DNA of 64,000 bases from Sitta carolinensis (Eukaryota > Chordata > Aves > Passeriformes > Sittidae), in NCBI GenBank assembly GCA_032173965.1, contig JAVUNC010000004.1, forward strand, positions 21,615,001-21,679,000. The letters run 5' to 3'. Shown in pieces: positions 45,027 through 64,000 of the stretch. Under the pieces are notes generated by a model, which saw only the letters and a program-made list of their open reading frames with translations, was not told the origin of the DNA and did no database searches. The number at the start of each line of letters is the position of its first letter. The stretch's first letter is position 1. The position numbers were made by a program, and so were the translations under genes.

Positions 45027-45503
45027 AGTAATTCAGCATTTTAAAAAATGTTTCATGAAAGGTCTAGACAGTTTCATACTTCATATCCACCAAAACAATT
45101 AATAAACTAACCAAAATTTCAAAACAAAAATATGTTAAGAAAATGAATTACATTGGCTGATCATGGTCTATCTGTTTTAGTATTGAGCATCCCAAATTTT
45201 AAGCGTTTTGGTATGCAGTATTTAGAGTTTAAAATATAAATTAAGTTTATTTGCCTTGTTTTGAAAGTATTAGTTGTATGTTTTGAAAGAATTAGTTGTA
45301 TGGCACAATTTTGATTCACAGCTGAACAATGGCACCCTGCAAGTATCTGAATTTTTCTATTTGTGAATAAGTGCCTGGTTTTTTTTTCAATACTTCACTA
45401 AAAGCTGATATTGAGATGTAAAGCATGGATTTCAGTAACAATAATTTTTACAAAGTGTGGCTCTTGCTGCAATTGAAGGGAGGTAGTAGCAATGACAAGC
45501 TTA

Positions 45504-45803
<300 letters not shown>

Positions 45804-46622
45804 TCAGAAAGTAAACAGAAAAAAAACCCCAAAAAACAAAGAAAACACAAAATGAAGAAGACAGATGAAAGAAAGAGCCTCCAAGAGCTCCTAGTTAGCA
45901 TTGCCTGAGAATTGATATGGGATATAAAACCCTTTCTCTAGCTGTTGTCTGACCCATAGAAAGGTTTTCCAATTTTAAGTTTCATTGAATAGAGAAGTCA
46001 AAATGAAATAGAAAAAGACTGGAGTTTTAAGGTACATTTTGTCAATCAACTAAAAACACCAAACCAAGTAAAGTAGTGGACATCTGAAACTCTACGAAGA
46101 TACTACAGTTCAAAGTATGAATAAAAATTTTGCTAGTATATAAATCATATTTAATTATTTCATCTATTCGGTTTCTGATACTGGAGGACAACTCAATTTT
46201 CCTCTGCATAGTTATGATTACTTGGTACAACAAGAAGCAATGTAAAAAAGCTGCAATTGAATAGCTCACAAACTACTGAATTCTTACAGATATTATCCTG
46301 TGCACGAAAAAAAAAGGAAGACAAATACTATAGCTTTCACAATTGTATTACTCTTATCTGACAGAAAGAGTCTCTGGTAATTATGTCTTGTAGGCCAGAC
46401 AAAATAGTTTTTGGCAAATAAACCTGGAGCTACCCACTGAAAAAAAACTCCCTGAAATTATCAAATGAAGGCTCATTAACGGAACATTATACATTGTGCT
46501 TGCAGTGATAGCAAATGATTGTGGAATTCAATAACATAATGAGAAATAATGTATACACATGAAGGAAACAAATAGAGACTCTCTATTGGGATGACAGGAA
46601 TTTCTTTTATTTTCTGTTACTA

Positions 46623-47784
46623 TGTGGGGTGAATTGACCTTGTCTGGCTGCCAGGTCCCACTCAGCTGCTCTCTTATTACCCCCTCAACAGTACAGGGGG
46701 AGAGAAAAAGGTAGAAAATAACATGAAGAAAGTCAAGAGCTAAGACAAAGACAAGAAGATCACTTAATAATTACCATCAGAGTCGAACCAGACTCAATTT
46801 GAGAAAAAATAATTTAATTTATTGCCAATTAAAAATAGATTAGGACGGTGAGAAGTAAACCCAAAAACTAAAATACCCTGTCACCTTCACCCCTGTATTA
46901 GGCTTGCATGGCCAAGTGTTAGTAGATGGGGTGGCTACAGGAGTGGCTTTTGTGAGAAGCTGCCCACATGTCCAACAGACCCAATGTCATCTGGCATCAG
47001 GATGGGCCTGCTGCAGGCAAAAGCTGAGCACCTCAGAGATGGTGGTAGAGCCTCTGGGACAACATATTTAAGAAGGAAATAAAAAGCTGCTTCCATAGAG
47101 AAGAATGGGAATGGGAGAGCAAGAGTTCTGAAACACTAAGGTCAATGAAGAAGAGAGAGGAGGTGCTCAAGGTTTGGAAGACCCTGCAACCCTTGCTAAG
47201 ACCATGGTGAAGCAGCTGTCCTACTGAAGCCCGTGAAAGTTCACTGTGGACCAGAGATCCACCTGCAGCCTGTGCAGGACACCCCTCAGGACCAGATGGA
47301 TGGTCAAAGGAGGCTGTGATCTCATGGGAAGTCCACACTGGAGCAGGTTCCTGGCAGGATCTGGGGCCTGGTGGAGACAGGAGCCAGCGCTGGAACAGCT
47401 TTGCTGGCAGGACTTGTGACACTGTGGGAAGTCCACACTGGAGCACTCTGTTCCTGAAAGATTGCACCCCATGCCAGAGCCATTCATTAATAACTGTAGA
47501 TCATGGGAAGCAAATACTAAATATTCATAGAAGACTGTCTCCTGGGGGAGGATCCCAATGCTGGAGAAGAGTCTGAGGCGTCCTTCCACCAAGGAGGAAG
47601 GAGCAGCAAAGATAATGTGTGATAAACTGATCACAATCTTCATGCCCTGGCCCCTGCACCTCTCAGAGGGAGAAGGTAGATGAAACTGAAAGTGAAGTTT
47701 CAGCCAGAGAAGAAGGGAGGGCGTAGGGGGAAGGTGGTGTTAAGATTCGGGCACCTGGGATCTAGCCATGGTTACTCCACTATG
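46623..47784 (+). mobile_element. Composite ERVL-type LTR with an inverted 3' segment
   Basis: The part from about 46900 to 47784 reads forward as an avian ERVL-type LTR, with repeated GGGAAGTCCACACTGGAGCA-type units at about 47330-47450 and a terminal GGGCACCTGGGATCTAGCC. The part 46623-46905 reads as the 3' end of such an LTR in reverse (TGTGGGGTGAATTGACC and GGCTGCCAGGTCCC at its left end). The two outer ends are therefore inverted copies of the same LTR terminus. The forward part lacks most of the segment that appears inverted. Long minus-strand frames at 47033-47643 fall inside it and are not genes. Confidence 0.75.
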
Positions 47785-49584
47785 GCTGCCTTCTTCACAG
47801 GCATTTCCTAGGTTCTCAGTCCTCTAAAAGGCTGAGAAGGTGCTGGTCCTCTCAGCTGCTTGTGCATCTCTAACCATTTCTGTGGAAGTTGTACTCTCAG
47901 TTCACCACTTCTACCCTGCCCTGTTTATCCAGGACTACCATACAGCTTCAGGAACAAAGTAGGAGGAGTTCAAAACTAAGGAAAAAATTGATTTATCAGG
48001 GCATAAAGTGAAGGGTTCAGAACTATTGCTATGAGTGTTGGAAGCAGGACTACAAATAAAAATATCATAAATAATGACTCTAGCTTTCACAGAGAAATAT
48101 TCTCTGTACCCTCCAACTCTTCTTATATCTCACTTAGAATTCAGATTTGAAAGCTTATGATGTAGTTTTCATGAGGTAACCCTGACATACTCAAATTCTA
48201 AACGAATTTTTTCTAGACTTGACTGCATACTCAATGCAAATGTACTGTGCTAACACAGTGCATTTTTAGATTCCCTTTGCCTGGATAAAAATGTTTAATA
48301 TAGTCTCAAAGAACCCATTTAAGTCTATAATATTCTGCACTGTAAATGCCTTTAATAATTTCACCTGTACGAAATTTCAACTTTGATACACATTAGATTT
48401 TTTTAGACAAATCGTACTTCATATTTTGAAATATATTAGTGTAGATGGAGGTCCACAGCAGCACTCTTAAAATTCCTTCCTCACAGGGCAGCCTACCACC
48501 CCCGCCTGAACACATCAGCTGATTTGGCATTCTGAGTCACACATAATAGGTAAACTCATCAGTTTCTTTTTGAAATGATAATTCAAAATTACATTGACTC
48601 AATTGTTTCACATATTTGCAAGACCAAAAGCTATAGGAAATTTATTAACTTCCAACTTCCTGACTGAAGTAGTACTGTTAAGTAAATAAACTCAGCATAG
48701 GTAACACTGTTTCATTCCCAGGGAAAAATATTCAGTATGCAAGTTTCAGCAACCATGAACATAGCTGAAAATAAATAATTTTTCTTTGCTTCTTTGACTG
48801 AAGTTTTGATTCTTTTTCTTAACAGGAGATAACCTAAAATTAAATAATGGGCAATACTGAGATTCTTGACTACAAAAAGATATGGAAATTCTGGCACAAC
48901 AGTGATAAATGTGATTGGAAAATAGTTGTAAAGAGTTGATTGAGAATGAGCACAGACAGCAGATCAAACTCTAGGACAGGCTACAATTATTAGCTACTTG
49001 GGACCGTAACACCATTGTCACACTTTACCCCCTGCCTGCCAAGTTATACTTTTTCTAAACAAGTACAAACCTTTCAATGACTCCTATGTGTCGTATTTTC
49101 TGTGTTAGCAACCTTCTACTCTTTAAACTGTGTCACAAACTGGACACAATAGTCTTCCTGGTCATCAAATGAAGTGAAATAATTTTTGAACAAGTCCTAG
49201 ATAAAACAAGTTCCGTAAACAAATGTATATTTTGAAGTTGTCTTTGCTTTTAGATAAAGACAATGTCTAGAAGATTCAGCTTTTTGAAATACTACTACAT
49301 TTTTCTCTAGATTATGTAAGTTTTGTGTGACATCCAAATCTTTTTCTATTGTATCTTCATTTTGTATTTGTGTATGTAATTTCTCGTTTCCCATTTAGGC
49401 TTAGCATGTTTCTTTATGGAATCAAATTGGTTTTGTTTTACACGCTTTCTTCAGTTCATCTAGCTTATTTTGAATTCTAACCTTCTCAATCATAGTACTT
49501 GCTTTAACTGTAGGTTGGAATCATCATCAAATTGTAACTGTTCTTATATTGTCATCAAAATTATTATTTTTTTTCTTTTTTTTT

Positions 49585-49772
49585 CACAGCATCACAGAAA
49601 TCACATAACAATTTAGGGTGGAAGGAACCTCTGGGGAACATGTAGTCCAACCCCCCTGCTCAAGCAGGGTCACCTAAAGCTGGTTGTACAGGAGGATCCA
49701 TTTCTGGATATAGTTTTAGTATCCCCAAGGATGGAGATTCCGCAGCCCTTCTGAGAAACTTTTTCCAGTGAC
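49585..49772 (-). mobile_element. CR1 LINE 3'-end fragment
   Basis: The plus strand shows the CR1 3' end in reverse: CACAGAAATCACA, GGTGGAAGGAACCTCTGGGG, GTAGTCCAACCCCCCTGCTC, AGCAGGGTCACCTAAAGC and CCGCAGCCCTTCTGAGAAAC. It is 5' truncated to under 200 bases. It lies in the same transcriptional orientation as CSMD1. Confidence 0.9.
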
Positions 49773-51824
49773 TACTGTTCTTTATTGTACTGAAATAATT
49801 TCATCAACACTAAATTTCTGTATTTTCTATATTTTTCTATATTTTAGGATAGGAGGAAATATTAGCCCACAAAAAGCAAAGACTTTTAAGTAAAGCATTT
49901 GGATTTAAGAAATAATTGAACAATTTGTTTTGTAAATTATCATGTTCTCTACTATAAGGAAATAAAAAATTGAAATATACTTTAATAAACAAAGGAAAAA
50001 ACTACATTAAAGGAATCTGCAGGTAAAGTATTTCTATCTGGTTTTGTTTAAGAAAAAGACTAAGATTGCACAACATAGAATCAGATTTCACAGAATGAGG
50101 AACCAAAACGCCCCTAAAAAAACAAACAAAAAACCAACCAATCGATCCACTAAACAAAACCTACCCAAAACACATAACTAGGGAAGCTAAGAGTTCATGG
50201 AAATGCAATTGAGGCATGAGGCAGACTTGCCAAAAGAATAAGGATGATTTTTTTTTAACAAAAAATGAATATTTTATCAGTAGTCTTACTTAAGGAATGT
50301 TTTAGGCACTTTATTATTTTTTTTCACTTAGATAAGAGTTAATCTACACTGTCTTGCATTAGCTATGCTTGAAGTGTCATCAAAAGGTTGAATGACAGAA
50401 ATTTAAGGAGTGGAATGAATATATCTTTACATTCTTTACAGTACCTTTAATGGGCTACATATTTATTAAAGTTATATTACAGTCATATTTTACCTTAATA
50501 GAATATCACTGCCATCCCAGATTTAACTCAGTTTAGCTTATATTGAGCCTTTTATTTTAAGCAAGGTTAAAGCCTTCTGCTCCACAGTGCAGCAATTTAC
50601 TTTATCATCAAAGTTAGAACTATAACTGAAAGATTTTTAAGACACTTCCAAATAATACAATTATTTGAACTTCCAAAGAAAATATTCAGAAACTTAATGT
50701 TTAAAATTTACTATCTTGTCTTCTACAAATGTAGGAAATGTTAAACAAATAGTTCTGTTGTGATAGGTTTAAAATTAGCACTTCTACAGTAAAACCTCCA
50801 AGGGAAATCAAAATATAATTTTAGTCTCTTGTGTTCCTTGCAGATTACCCAAGGCTTCCATTAGGCCTTTCTACCTAATTTTGCTCTTTGAAAACACTGA
50901 CTTTATCTACTTATAAAACCCCCGTGTTACTAGTTATTGTGATGACCTTCCCTCTGTGAGGTACACAATTGTCAATACAGAGTAAAAGATCACAGACAGG
51001 AGCTCCTGATGCTGACTAGCACAAGAAGATAGACTGCAGCAAATTTCACCTGTGTTACATGAACATACAAAGCACAAGGCAAAATGGAGACAATTTTTGC
51101 TCTGTGAGAAATCCAGTGTGAGGAAAAAGACAGTGTGAACAGTGAGGCTGTGAGTAACTTAACAAGTCTTGTGGAGCAAATGCACTGACATTGGTGTGAA
51201 GTGTTTAGCAAGCTTTCTCTGTACACTTGTTTTTTACTATTTGGACAAGTTTTGATGTGGCTCTAAAATATACCTGGACACTATTCCAGGTTCAATATTA
51301 TAGCCAATTTACAGCAACTTAGTTTCCAAATAAAAATAACTGATAAAAGTGATGTTACTAGGTTGGCACAACTGCAGTAAACACACAAGGTCTCTACAGT
51401 AAATAATTAAGTGAATGGTTGAACTATCATATAAAGACCAGTGTAACTTCAGACCATTTAATATACACCATTTTATGCACTTAATTTAAAAGAAAATGCT
51501 ATTATGATGATTGAGTAGTTCACATGGAGATATTAATTATATTTGCATTTTGGAACCATTATAGATAAGATGTCTAACTCTGTTCAAAAACTAGAGAAAG
51601 AGAAAAAGAGAGAAAGTGAATGTTAGAGAGAAGATAGGTGACACCCAAACAATATATCTTCACCCACAAGGGAAAGTTTCTAAAATTACTTTGCATTTGA
51701 TTAAACAACTAGGTCTGTAAGGACCCTGAATAACATAAAAGAACTCATGAATTAAAAAATACCAAAATTAAAACTTCCAGAATTATCTGTCAGTACAGCA
51801 TAGAGTAAACATAATTTGTTCTTA

Positions 51825-56860
<5,036 letters not shown>

Positions 56861-57213
56861 TTACATATTCAAAGAAATTGCAAAAAATCAAACTAAAATG
56901 CATAGAAATTTAAGTTTAATACAGTTTTAATAGTTTAACAGTATTATGAGCCCTTTGTTTTCTTCAGACTCATAAGGTCTGAAATGTATCTTGTCAAGAC
57001 TTATTACTCTAGATATATTTAAACACACAAAGCATGGCATTTGGATCTGCCAGTCTTCCTTCTGTGGAAAAGCACAGTATCTTGTAAAATCACATTTAGA
57101 TCCAATATGAGTCTACATTTATGTGGAAACATCAGATAAATTGTGCCAAATAACTATTACCATTGTACTGTGCCACCTTTTTGAGTAATCACTGAGCTCA
57201 GTGGAACTGGCAG

Positions 57214-58243
57214 TTCATAGAATGGTTTAAGTTGAAGGGGATGTCTGGAAACCATCTAGTCCATTTCTTGCTCAAAACAACAGATTGCACAGAACCATGT
57301 CCAGTCAGGATCATGCCTTTCCTCCAAAGTCAGACACTCACCAGACTTTCTGCCCAAGCTGTTTTAATGTTTGATCACTCTCACAGTGCAAGGGGGGCTT
57401 TTTATCTTTAAACAGAAATCCATGTATTTTAGTTTCTGTTCACTGCCTCTTGTCCAGTCATTTTACACCACTGAGGAGATAGTCTAGCACCACCTTCTTT
57501 AAACCATCCTATCATTTATCTGTACACGTTGACAAGATCCCTCTTGAGTCCTGCACCTTTTCTTTTCCAGTCGAGACAAGCACAGTTCTTTCAACCTCTT
57601 GTATGGCAGACGCTCCAAGTCCTTACTTATCTTTGTGACCCTTCACTGGACTCACTGCAGTATGTCCACATTTTTCTTGTACTGTGGATCCCAGGAGTGT
57701 ACACAGTGCTCCCAACAAATCCTCACCAATGCTGAAGAGATGGGAAAGATCTGACATTTACTCTCAGCCCAGTTCTCCTGCCTCTCTTATCCCTCTGAAC
57801 AGCAGCAGAAACATCTGGTACTCCAGCCACCCTCCCCAGTTTTATATCATCTGCAGACTCAAGAGTACATTCTGCCTCAGCATTCAGTTCAGTACTGAAG
57901 ATTTTAAACAGTACTGGACAGGAAACTGACCCTGGGCTACAGCTCTATGAATTATCCTCCAGTTGTACTTTGCGATACTGCCTACAATTCTATGAGCCAA
58001 ATACTTCAGTCAGTTATTAGTCCACTTTACTGTTCACTTCTCTAGTCCCTACTTCATTGGTTTGACATTGAGAATTTCGCATGACACAATGCCAAACGCG
58101 TTACTAAAACTGAATATCCATTACTCTCCCCTCATCCATCAGACAGTTCATCTTAATTCAGAAGGCTATTAGGTTGGTTAGGCATGATTTCTTCTTCATA
58201 AATCCATGTAGATTACTCCCAGTCACCATAGTTTTCTTCATTT
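57214..58243 (-). mobile_element. CR1 LINE, 3' part, interrupted by an LTR
   Basis: The plus strand starts TCATAGAATGGTTTAAG and ACCATCTAGTCC, the CR1 3' end in reverse, and continues through recognisable CR1 blocks (CCCAGGAGTGTACACAGTGC, AGGCTATTAGGTTGG). It corresponds to the end of the CR1 reverse transcriptase frame and the 3' UTR, full of stop codons. It continues at 58710. Confidence 0.85.
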
Positions 58244-58709
58244 TGTCCTAGTTTTGGCTTGGACAGAGTTAATTTTCTCATAGTAGCCTTGAGGGGGCAG
58301 AGTTTGAAGCTGTGTGGGCAAACCTGGGTGGTTATTCTGTACCACTCACACAATCTCTGGGGGTCAGAAGTCAGGGACTGCACTTGTAGGAAGAAAATGT
58401 GACATGGGGTTGAGGAAAACCATGAGCAGGAGGATCTGAGGGGGCATTTTGTCTTTGACTTGTGGCCACCCACATGTGGAGCCTGGTTAGGTTGGTAGGT
58501 CAGGCAGTAGGTGAGCATACTATGTAGATCACCCTCTCTTGTATACTCTTGTTATTAATATTGTTGTTCTTTCTATCTTACCTCATTGCTGTTTTCCTTT
58601 CTCAACTCAGAATATATGAGAGCCTTTTGTCTCACTCTCCTAGGAAAGGGTGGAGGGGAAAGGAGCAGCACTGGGGCTTAATTTCTAGCTGGGTTTAAAG
58701 CTCAGCACA
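58244..58709 (+). mobile_element. Solo LTR inserted into a CR1 copy
   Basis: The element starts TGTCCTAGTTTTGGCTTGGA and ends TTTAAAGCTCAGCACA. The blocks GTTATTAATATTGTTGTTC and CAACTCAGAATATATGAGAG are familiar from avian LTRs. Its first 40 bases resemble the start of the LTR at 44474. CR1 sequence resumes directly on its right side. No clear target duplication is seen. Confidence 0.85.
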
Positions 58710-58982
58710 TGGTTTGGAAATGGAATATTGTTGCATCATCTTTCCCAGTGATAAAAATGAGACCTGTAGCTCTTCAGCTCTTCCCTCCTTCCATTCTCCA
58801 AGACTGGAATTTGCTTTCTTCCAGTCCTCAGGGATCTCCCTGGTTTAAATCAGCTTCCCAAGATACTGAGTGATCTTGTGATGTCATGGGATGGCTTCTT
58901 CAGAATTCTTGGCTGTATTCCATCAGACCCTTCCTGTATATCAAATTTGTTTAAATGTTCTCTAGCCTGATCCTCCTCCACA
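58710..58982 (-). mobile_element. CR1 LINE, continuation beyond the inserted LTR
   Basis: Continues the CR1 copy at 57214-58243. Blocks such as CTTCCAGTCCTCAGGGATCT and CTAGCCTGATCCTCCTCCAC match the CR1 reverse transcriptase region in reverse orientation. The element is 5' truncated at about 58982. Confidence 0.85.
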
Positions 58983-60454
58983 AAAAATTTTTAAAAAAAA
59001 TGTATTGCAAGAGGGCTATGAAAATGACAGGGCTAGACAGGGAGCATTTTTCAGAGCAAAATTAACGGACTTTGGAGCAGGATTAAACAGCAGAAATGAC
59101 AGAACAAATTTAGGAAAACATGAGTCCCTTAAAAATTTAATCTGTCATGGAACAGGGCCTTGGGATGTTATCTTTTAGCAAAGGCTATGGCACAGAAAAA
59201 CACAGGAATGTTTTCAAGGACAGGTAAATTTATCTTAGTATCATTTATGTTGTCCTCATAGAAAAAGTCAATGGTATTGTTATCAGAAAATTCCACATTT
59301 CAGTGCAGGAAATCTTACTAGATTTCTTCTGTTTCTCTTAGTGACAAACCAACCTATTATGCATATAGAAATGGATGGTAAAATGAATTTATGAGTTGTA
59401 AATTAATATGCCTAGTTTTATTTCAATGTTTTTAGCAACATGAAAAAAAATAATCAAAGAGGTTATTTGATTTCATTTATGACTTGTACTTGTCTCCAGG
59501 GATTTTCTTCCAGATTTGAATGGGAAATAAAAGCAACACACAAATCCTAAAACAGAACAAATTTTTTTTGAAGCAAAATGAAAGGCCGGTAAAATGGCAT
59601 TTTCCTTACATGTGTATAAGTAATGAGGAAATCAATTTATTCCATTATGGTTTTTTTTTAATTAAATTTCATTATACTATGAACAAAAACAGTCATAAAA
59701 CTGTTGATCCTCAACTGATTGTACCACTTCATGTACATAATTTACTCAGCTGTGTTGCTTACAGAGACTGTTATGTATAAAAAAACACAGAGCAGAGCAA
59801 CAACATAAAAACAACAGTTGTTCAGAAATCCCAGACCACTAGAAGCAAACTAAATCATGCCTAGTATTCTTAGTCCATACTATAATCCAAGACAAGAAAC
59901 TCCTTCAATTATCAAGAGAATCCACATCAGAAAGGAACATATCCTGAACATAAGTACTTCCTTCTATAAAAGAAACAAAGAGAAAAATCTAAAAAAAACA
60001 AAGCCCCAAAACAGTCTTTGAGTTTAATCTTTTTCTAATTAAAAACCAAGTAAACATTCCAGAAGGTTTAAAGAAAGGATAAATGAGGGGCACCTATATA
60101 TTTTCTGAAAAATTAATTTCTGTAATTTTATCGGTGTTTTTTTTTTTCCTTAAAAGTGTTTATTGTTGGTCCTTTATCCATTTTCAAAAATAAAATAGCA
60201 TAAAGATTACACTGAATACTTAAACAATTGAATCTAGAGTTTCAAAATGAGAAAAAAAAATCTTCTGACAAAAAACAACACCCTACTGCCTGCTTTGGAG
60301 TGGGCTGGTTTTGCTGTAAGAATAAAAGGAAGACCCTGATCCACTGTGTAACATACTTTATTCAGGGTAAGAAATTTTGCTAGTACAACATCCAGGCTCA
60401 CATCTGTTGTGATGTGTTTATTTTAATTTCCTAGTTTTTTATTTACAGTTCAAT

Positions 60455-61135
60455 TGTTAATGGCTCATTCCAATGTACCCCTATGTTTTTCCCAAGTTAG
60501 TCTATCCCTATGTTGTGCCCACCCCTGAAGTTTCCTAAAATGCCAAACCCCACCCTATGTTCCAGCTCCTTCCCTGTCAGGCAGTGTTTCCCTGCCCAGC
60601 TCCTTCCCATCCATCACAGCTGTCCCATCCCCTGTTCCAGACCCTTCCTTGTCAATCCTCCCTCCAGCCTATTCCTGCACTTGGGGTGTCACCCAAACCT
60701 CGATGCCCCATTGGCCCCTGTGACCCCAGTCCTCCCTCATTAGTTCAGGATGTTGTCAATCCCACCTTGTACTCCTCCCCTCTCCCTACCTTCTTGGTTG
60801 AAAGTTTGTGTCCACCCCTGGAATCCTCCCCCTATAAAACCCCCTGCACACCCCAGTTCTGGGTCTCTTCATCCCTGACCCTCTCTGAGGAAATAAACCT
60901 TTGGGAATCACACGAAGGATCCCTCTCTGGTTTTTGCCCTAATCCTCGATGCCTTTCCCACCTTGGTGCTACAGAGAGCAGTCTTGCTGCCAGGGGATCT
61001 GGCAGCCACTGCCTTATCTCTACCTGGGTCTATTCCAGACCAGGAGAGACCACACTCAGCACAGTCTGAGACCAGGGCTGGCTGGGGAACCCTCTCGAGC
61101 ACTGCATCACACATCCACTTCTAACAGACTGCAGA
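60455..61135 (+). mobile_element. GC-rich solo LTR with TATA box and poly-A signal
   Basis: From TGTTAATGGCTCATTCC to about TTCTAACAGAC the sequence is much richer in C and G than its surroundings. A TATA box TATAAAA is at 60833-60839 and AATAAA at 60892-60897, the expected order of an LTR promoter and polyadenylation signal on the plus strand. The 170-codon frame at 60557-61069 is compositionally biased (Pro, Ser, Leu) and matches no family I know. Ends are approximate; no target duplication is found. Confidence 0.65.
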
Positions 61136-62010
61136 CATGAGGGGATTCTTCAAAATTTTTAAATTTTCTTTGAAATAAACAGTCTTTGCAAACTGAGTTC
61201 TCAAATTGCCCAAATAACAAGAAAGTGATATGATCCAGATCCTTAAGTAATTGCAATGACACTGAAATTAATGGAAATGTGAGATTTAGAAGGATTAGTT
61301 TCTCCCAAAAAAACCCTGTCATTTCAAGTCTATGTATCCATTGTTTAATAAAAGGTATACATTTTGAAAATTACTTTTAAAAAACATACTTTAGTCATTT
61401 ATTAAATGCACTCATCTGCCTTGACTTTAGTACCTGCCAGTTAAGCATCAAGAAATTCTTACTGTATTTCATTCCAAATTGAGTTTTACACCTAAGTAGA
61501 GATCATCTTAGCCTGTTTATTCACTTAGGAAAAGACAAGCAAATAAATTTGGAAATTTTTGGGAATATGGACATTAAACATAGCTCTGGTTTTCACTATA
61601 TTTCTCAGGAGTAAGTGTACTGGAGGTTATAATATTACACACAAATTCAGGTATACTTCCATTTTGAAAAAGTTAAAAGGTAAATTTTCAAAAAGGACTT
61701 TTATATAGGAGCTTTATTTACTTCTTGTGTGGTAGACAATTATGTTCATCATTGTGCTACAGCCAAAACTGTTATAGCAGTTATAATTCATGATCAAGTA
61801 ATGATTGTGACAATAAGAAGTTGGAAACAATAGCAACCAGATTTTTAGAATGCTAATTTATTCCAAGAATATAAAAGCAAGCTATCTTGTTTCTATTACT
61901 GTGCTCTCACATGACTGTAAGAGTGTTAAGGTGAATGAATAGTTTCAGGTAAAGCAGTCTTATTTATGTGCAAAATATAAAAACTAAGCTAAATTTAAAT
62001 AGCGTCATTA

Positions 62011-63969
<1,959 letters not shown>

Positions 63970-64000
63970 TTGTGTAAGTGATATTAAATCCTCTTCCAGT
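63970..64000 (-). CDS. CSMD1: CSMD1 exon (partial): C-terminal end of a CUB domain
   Basis: This is the first exon of the window in transcription order; its 5' part lies beyond the right edge. The 31 bases visible read TGRGFNITYT and leave one extra base, so the exon ends in phase 1. The donor on the minus strand is GTAAGAAC. The motif GFNITYT is the last beta strand of a CUB domain and contains an N-glycosylation site (NIT). It joins in frame to the sushi exon at 62049-62243, giving YTTFGQNEC across the junction. Being cut by the window edge, it is identified mainly from this in-frame continuation. Confidence 0.9.

Noticed and set aside
47033..47643. Overlapping minus-strand frames of 144 and 140 codons
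   Set aside because: Both fall within the ERVL-type LTR and run against its transcription direction; they reflect GC-rich repeat units.
60557..61069. 170-codon open frame, the longest in the window
   Set aside because: It lies inside a GC-rich LTR, is rich in Pro, Ser and Leu, and spans the LTR's TATA box and poly-A signal. No domain is recognisable.

Overview
This window is vertebrate nuclear DNA, most likely from a bird. It is AT-rich and sparse in exons, its LINEs read as CR1, and its LTRs read as avian endogenous retrovirus types. It lies wholly inside one very large gene on the minus strand, read here as CSMD1 (CUB and Sushi multiple domains 1). Neither end of the gene is present: there is no start codon, UTR, promoter or stop codon of the gene. 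The paralogue CSMD3 is the main alternative.

Ten exons can be placed by splice sites and reading frame, in transcription order from 64000 down to 11654. They are the tail of a CUB domain (63970-64000), sushi (62049-62243), CUB (56673-56811 plus 51935-52122), sushi (45575-45763), CUB (41737-41853 plus 40101-40316), sushi (36818-37006), and CUB (19536-19705 plus 11654-11810). Together they give 1591 coding bases in one uninterrupted frame (about 530 codons). The order matches the alternating CUB-sushi ectodomain of a CSMD protein. All domain borders are phase 1 introns, while the introns that split each CUB domain are in phases 2, 1 and 0. The next sushi exon is not in the window, so the last intron exceeds 11.6 kb.

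Everything else is intron, and most recognisable structure there is mobile DNA. There are four CR1 fragments (about 4.9, 49.6, 57.2-59.0 and 62.6 kb) and eight LTR copies or LTR-like blocks (3.96-5.15, 12.97-14.41, 28.40-29.58, 44.47-45.03, 46.62-47.78, 55.76-56.06, 58.24-58.71 and about 60.45-61.13 kb). Two are nested: a CR1 inside an antisense LTR at 4-5 kb, and an LTR inside a CR1 at 57-59 kb. Simple repeats include a 190-bp CTTTT tract, an (AG)n-(AT)n tract, a run of 21 G and a run of 46 T.

I found no tRNA or rRNA gene, CRISPR array or second protein-coding gene. The observations most worth following are: (1) a pair of related LTRs whose 3' ends carry a segment complementary to the 3' end of tRNA-Val, apparently inside the element as defined by a 5-bp target duplication; (2) a composite LTR with its 3' part present in inverted orientation; (3) an unnamed ~210-bp repeat present as two inverted copies 7 kb apart; and (4) the differing phases of the introns that split the CUB domains.
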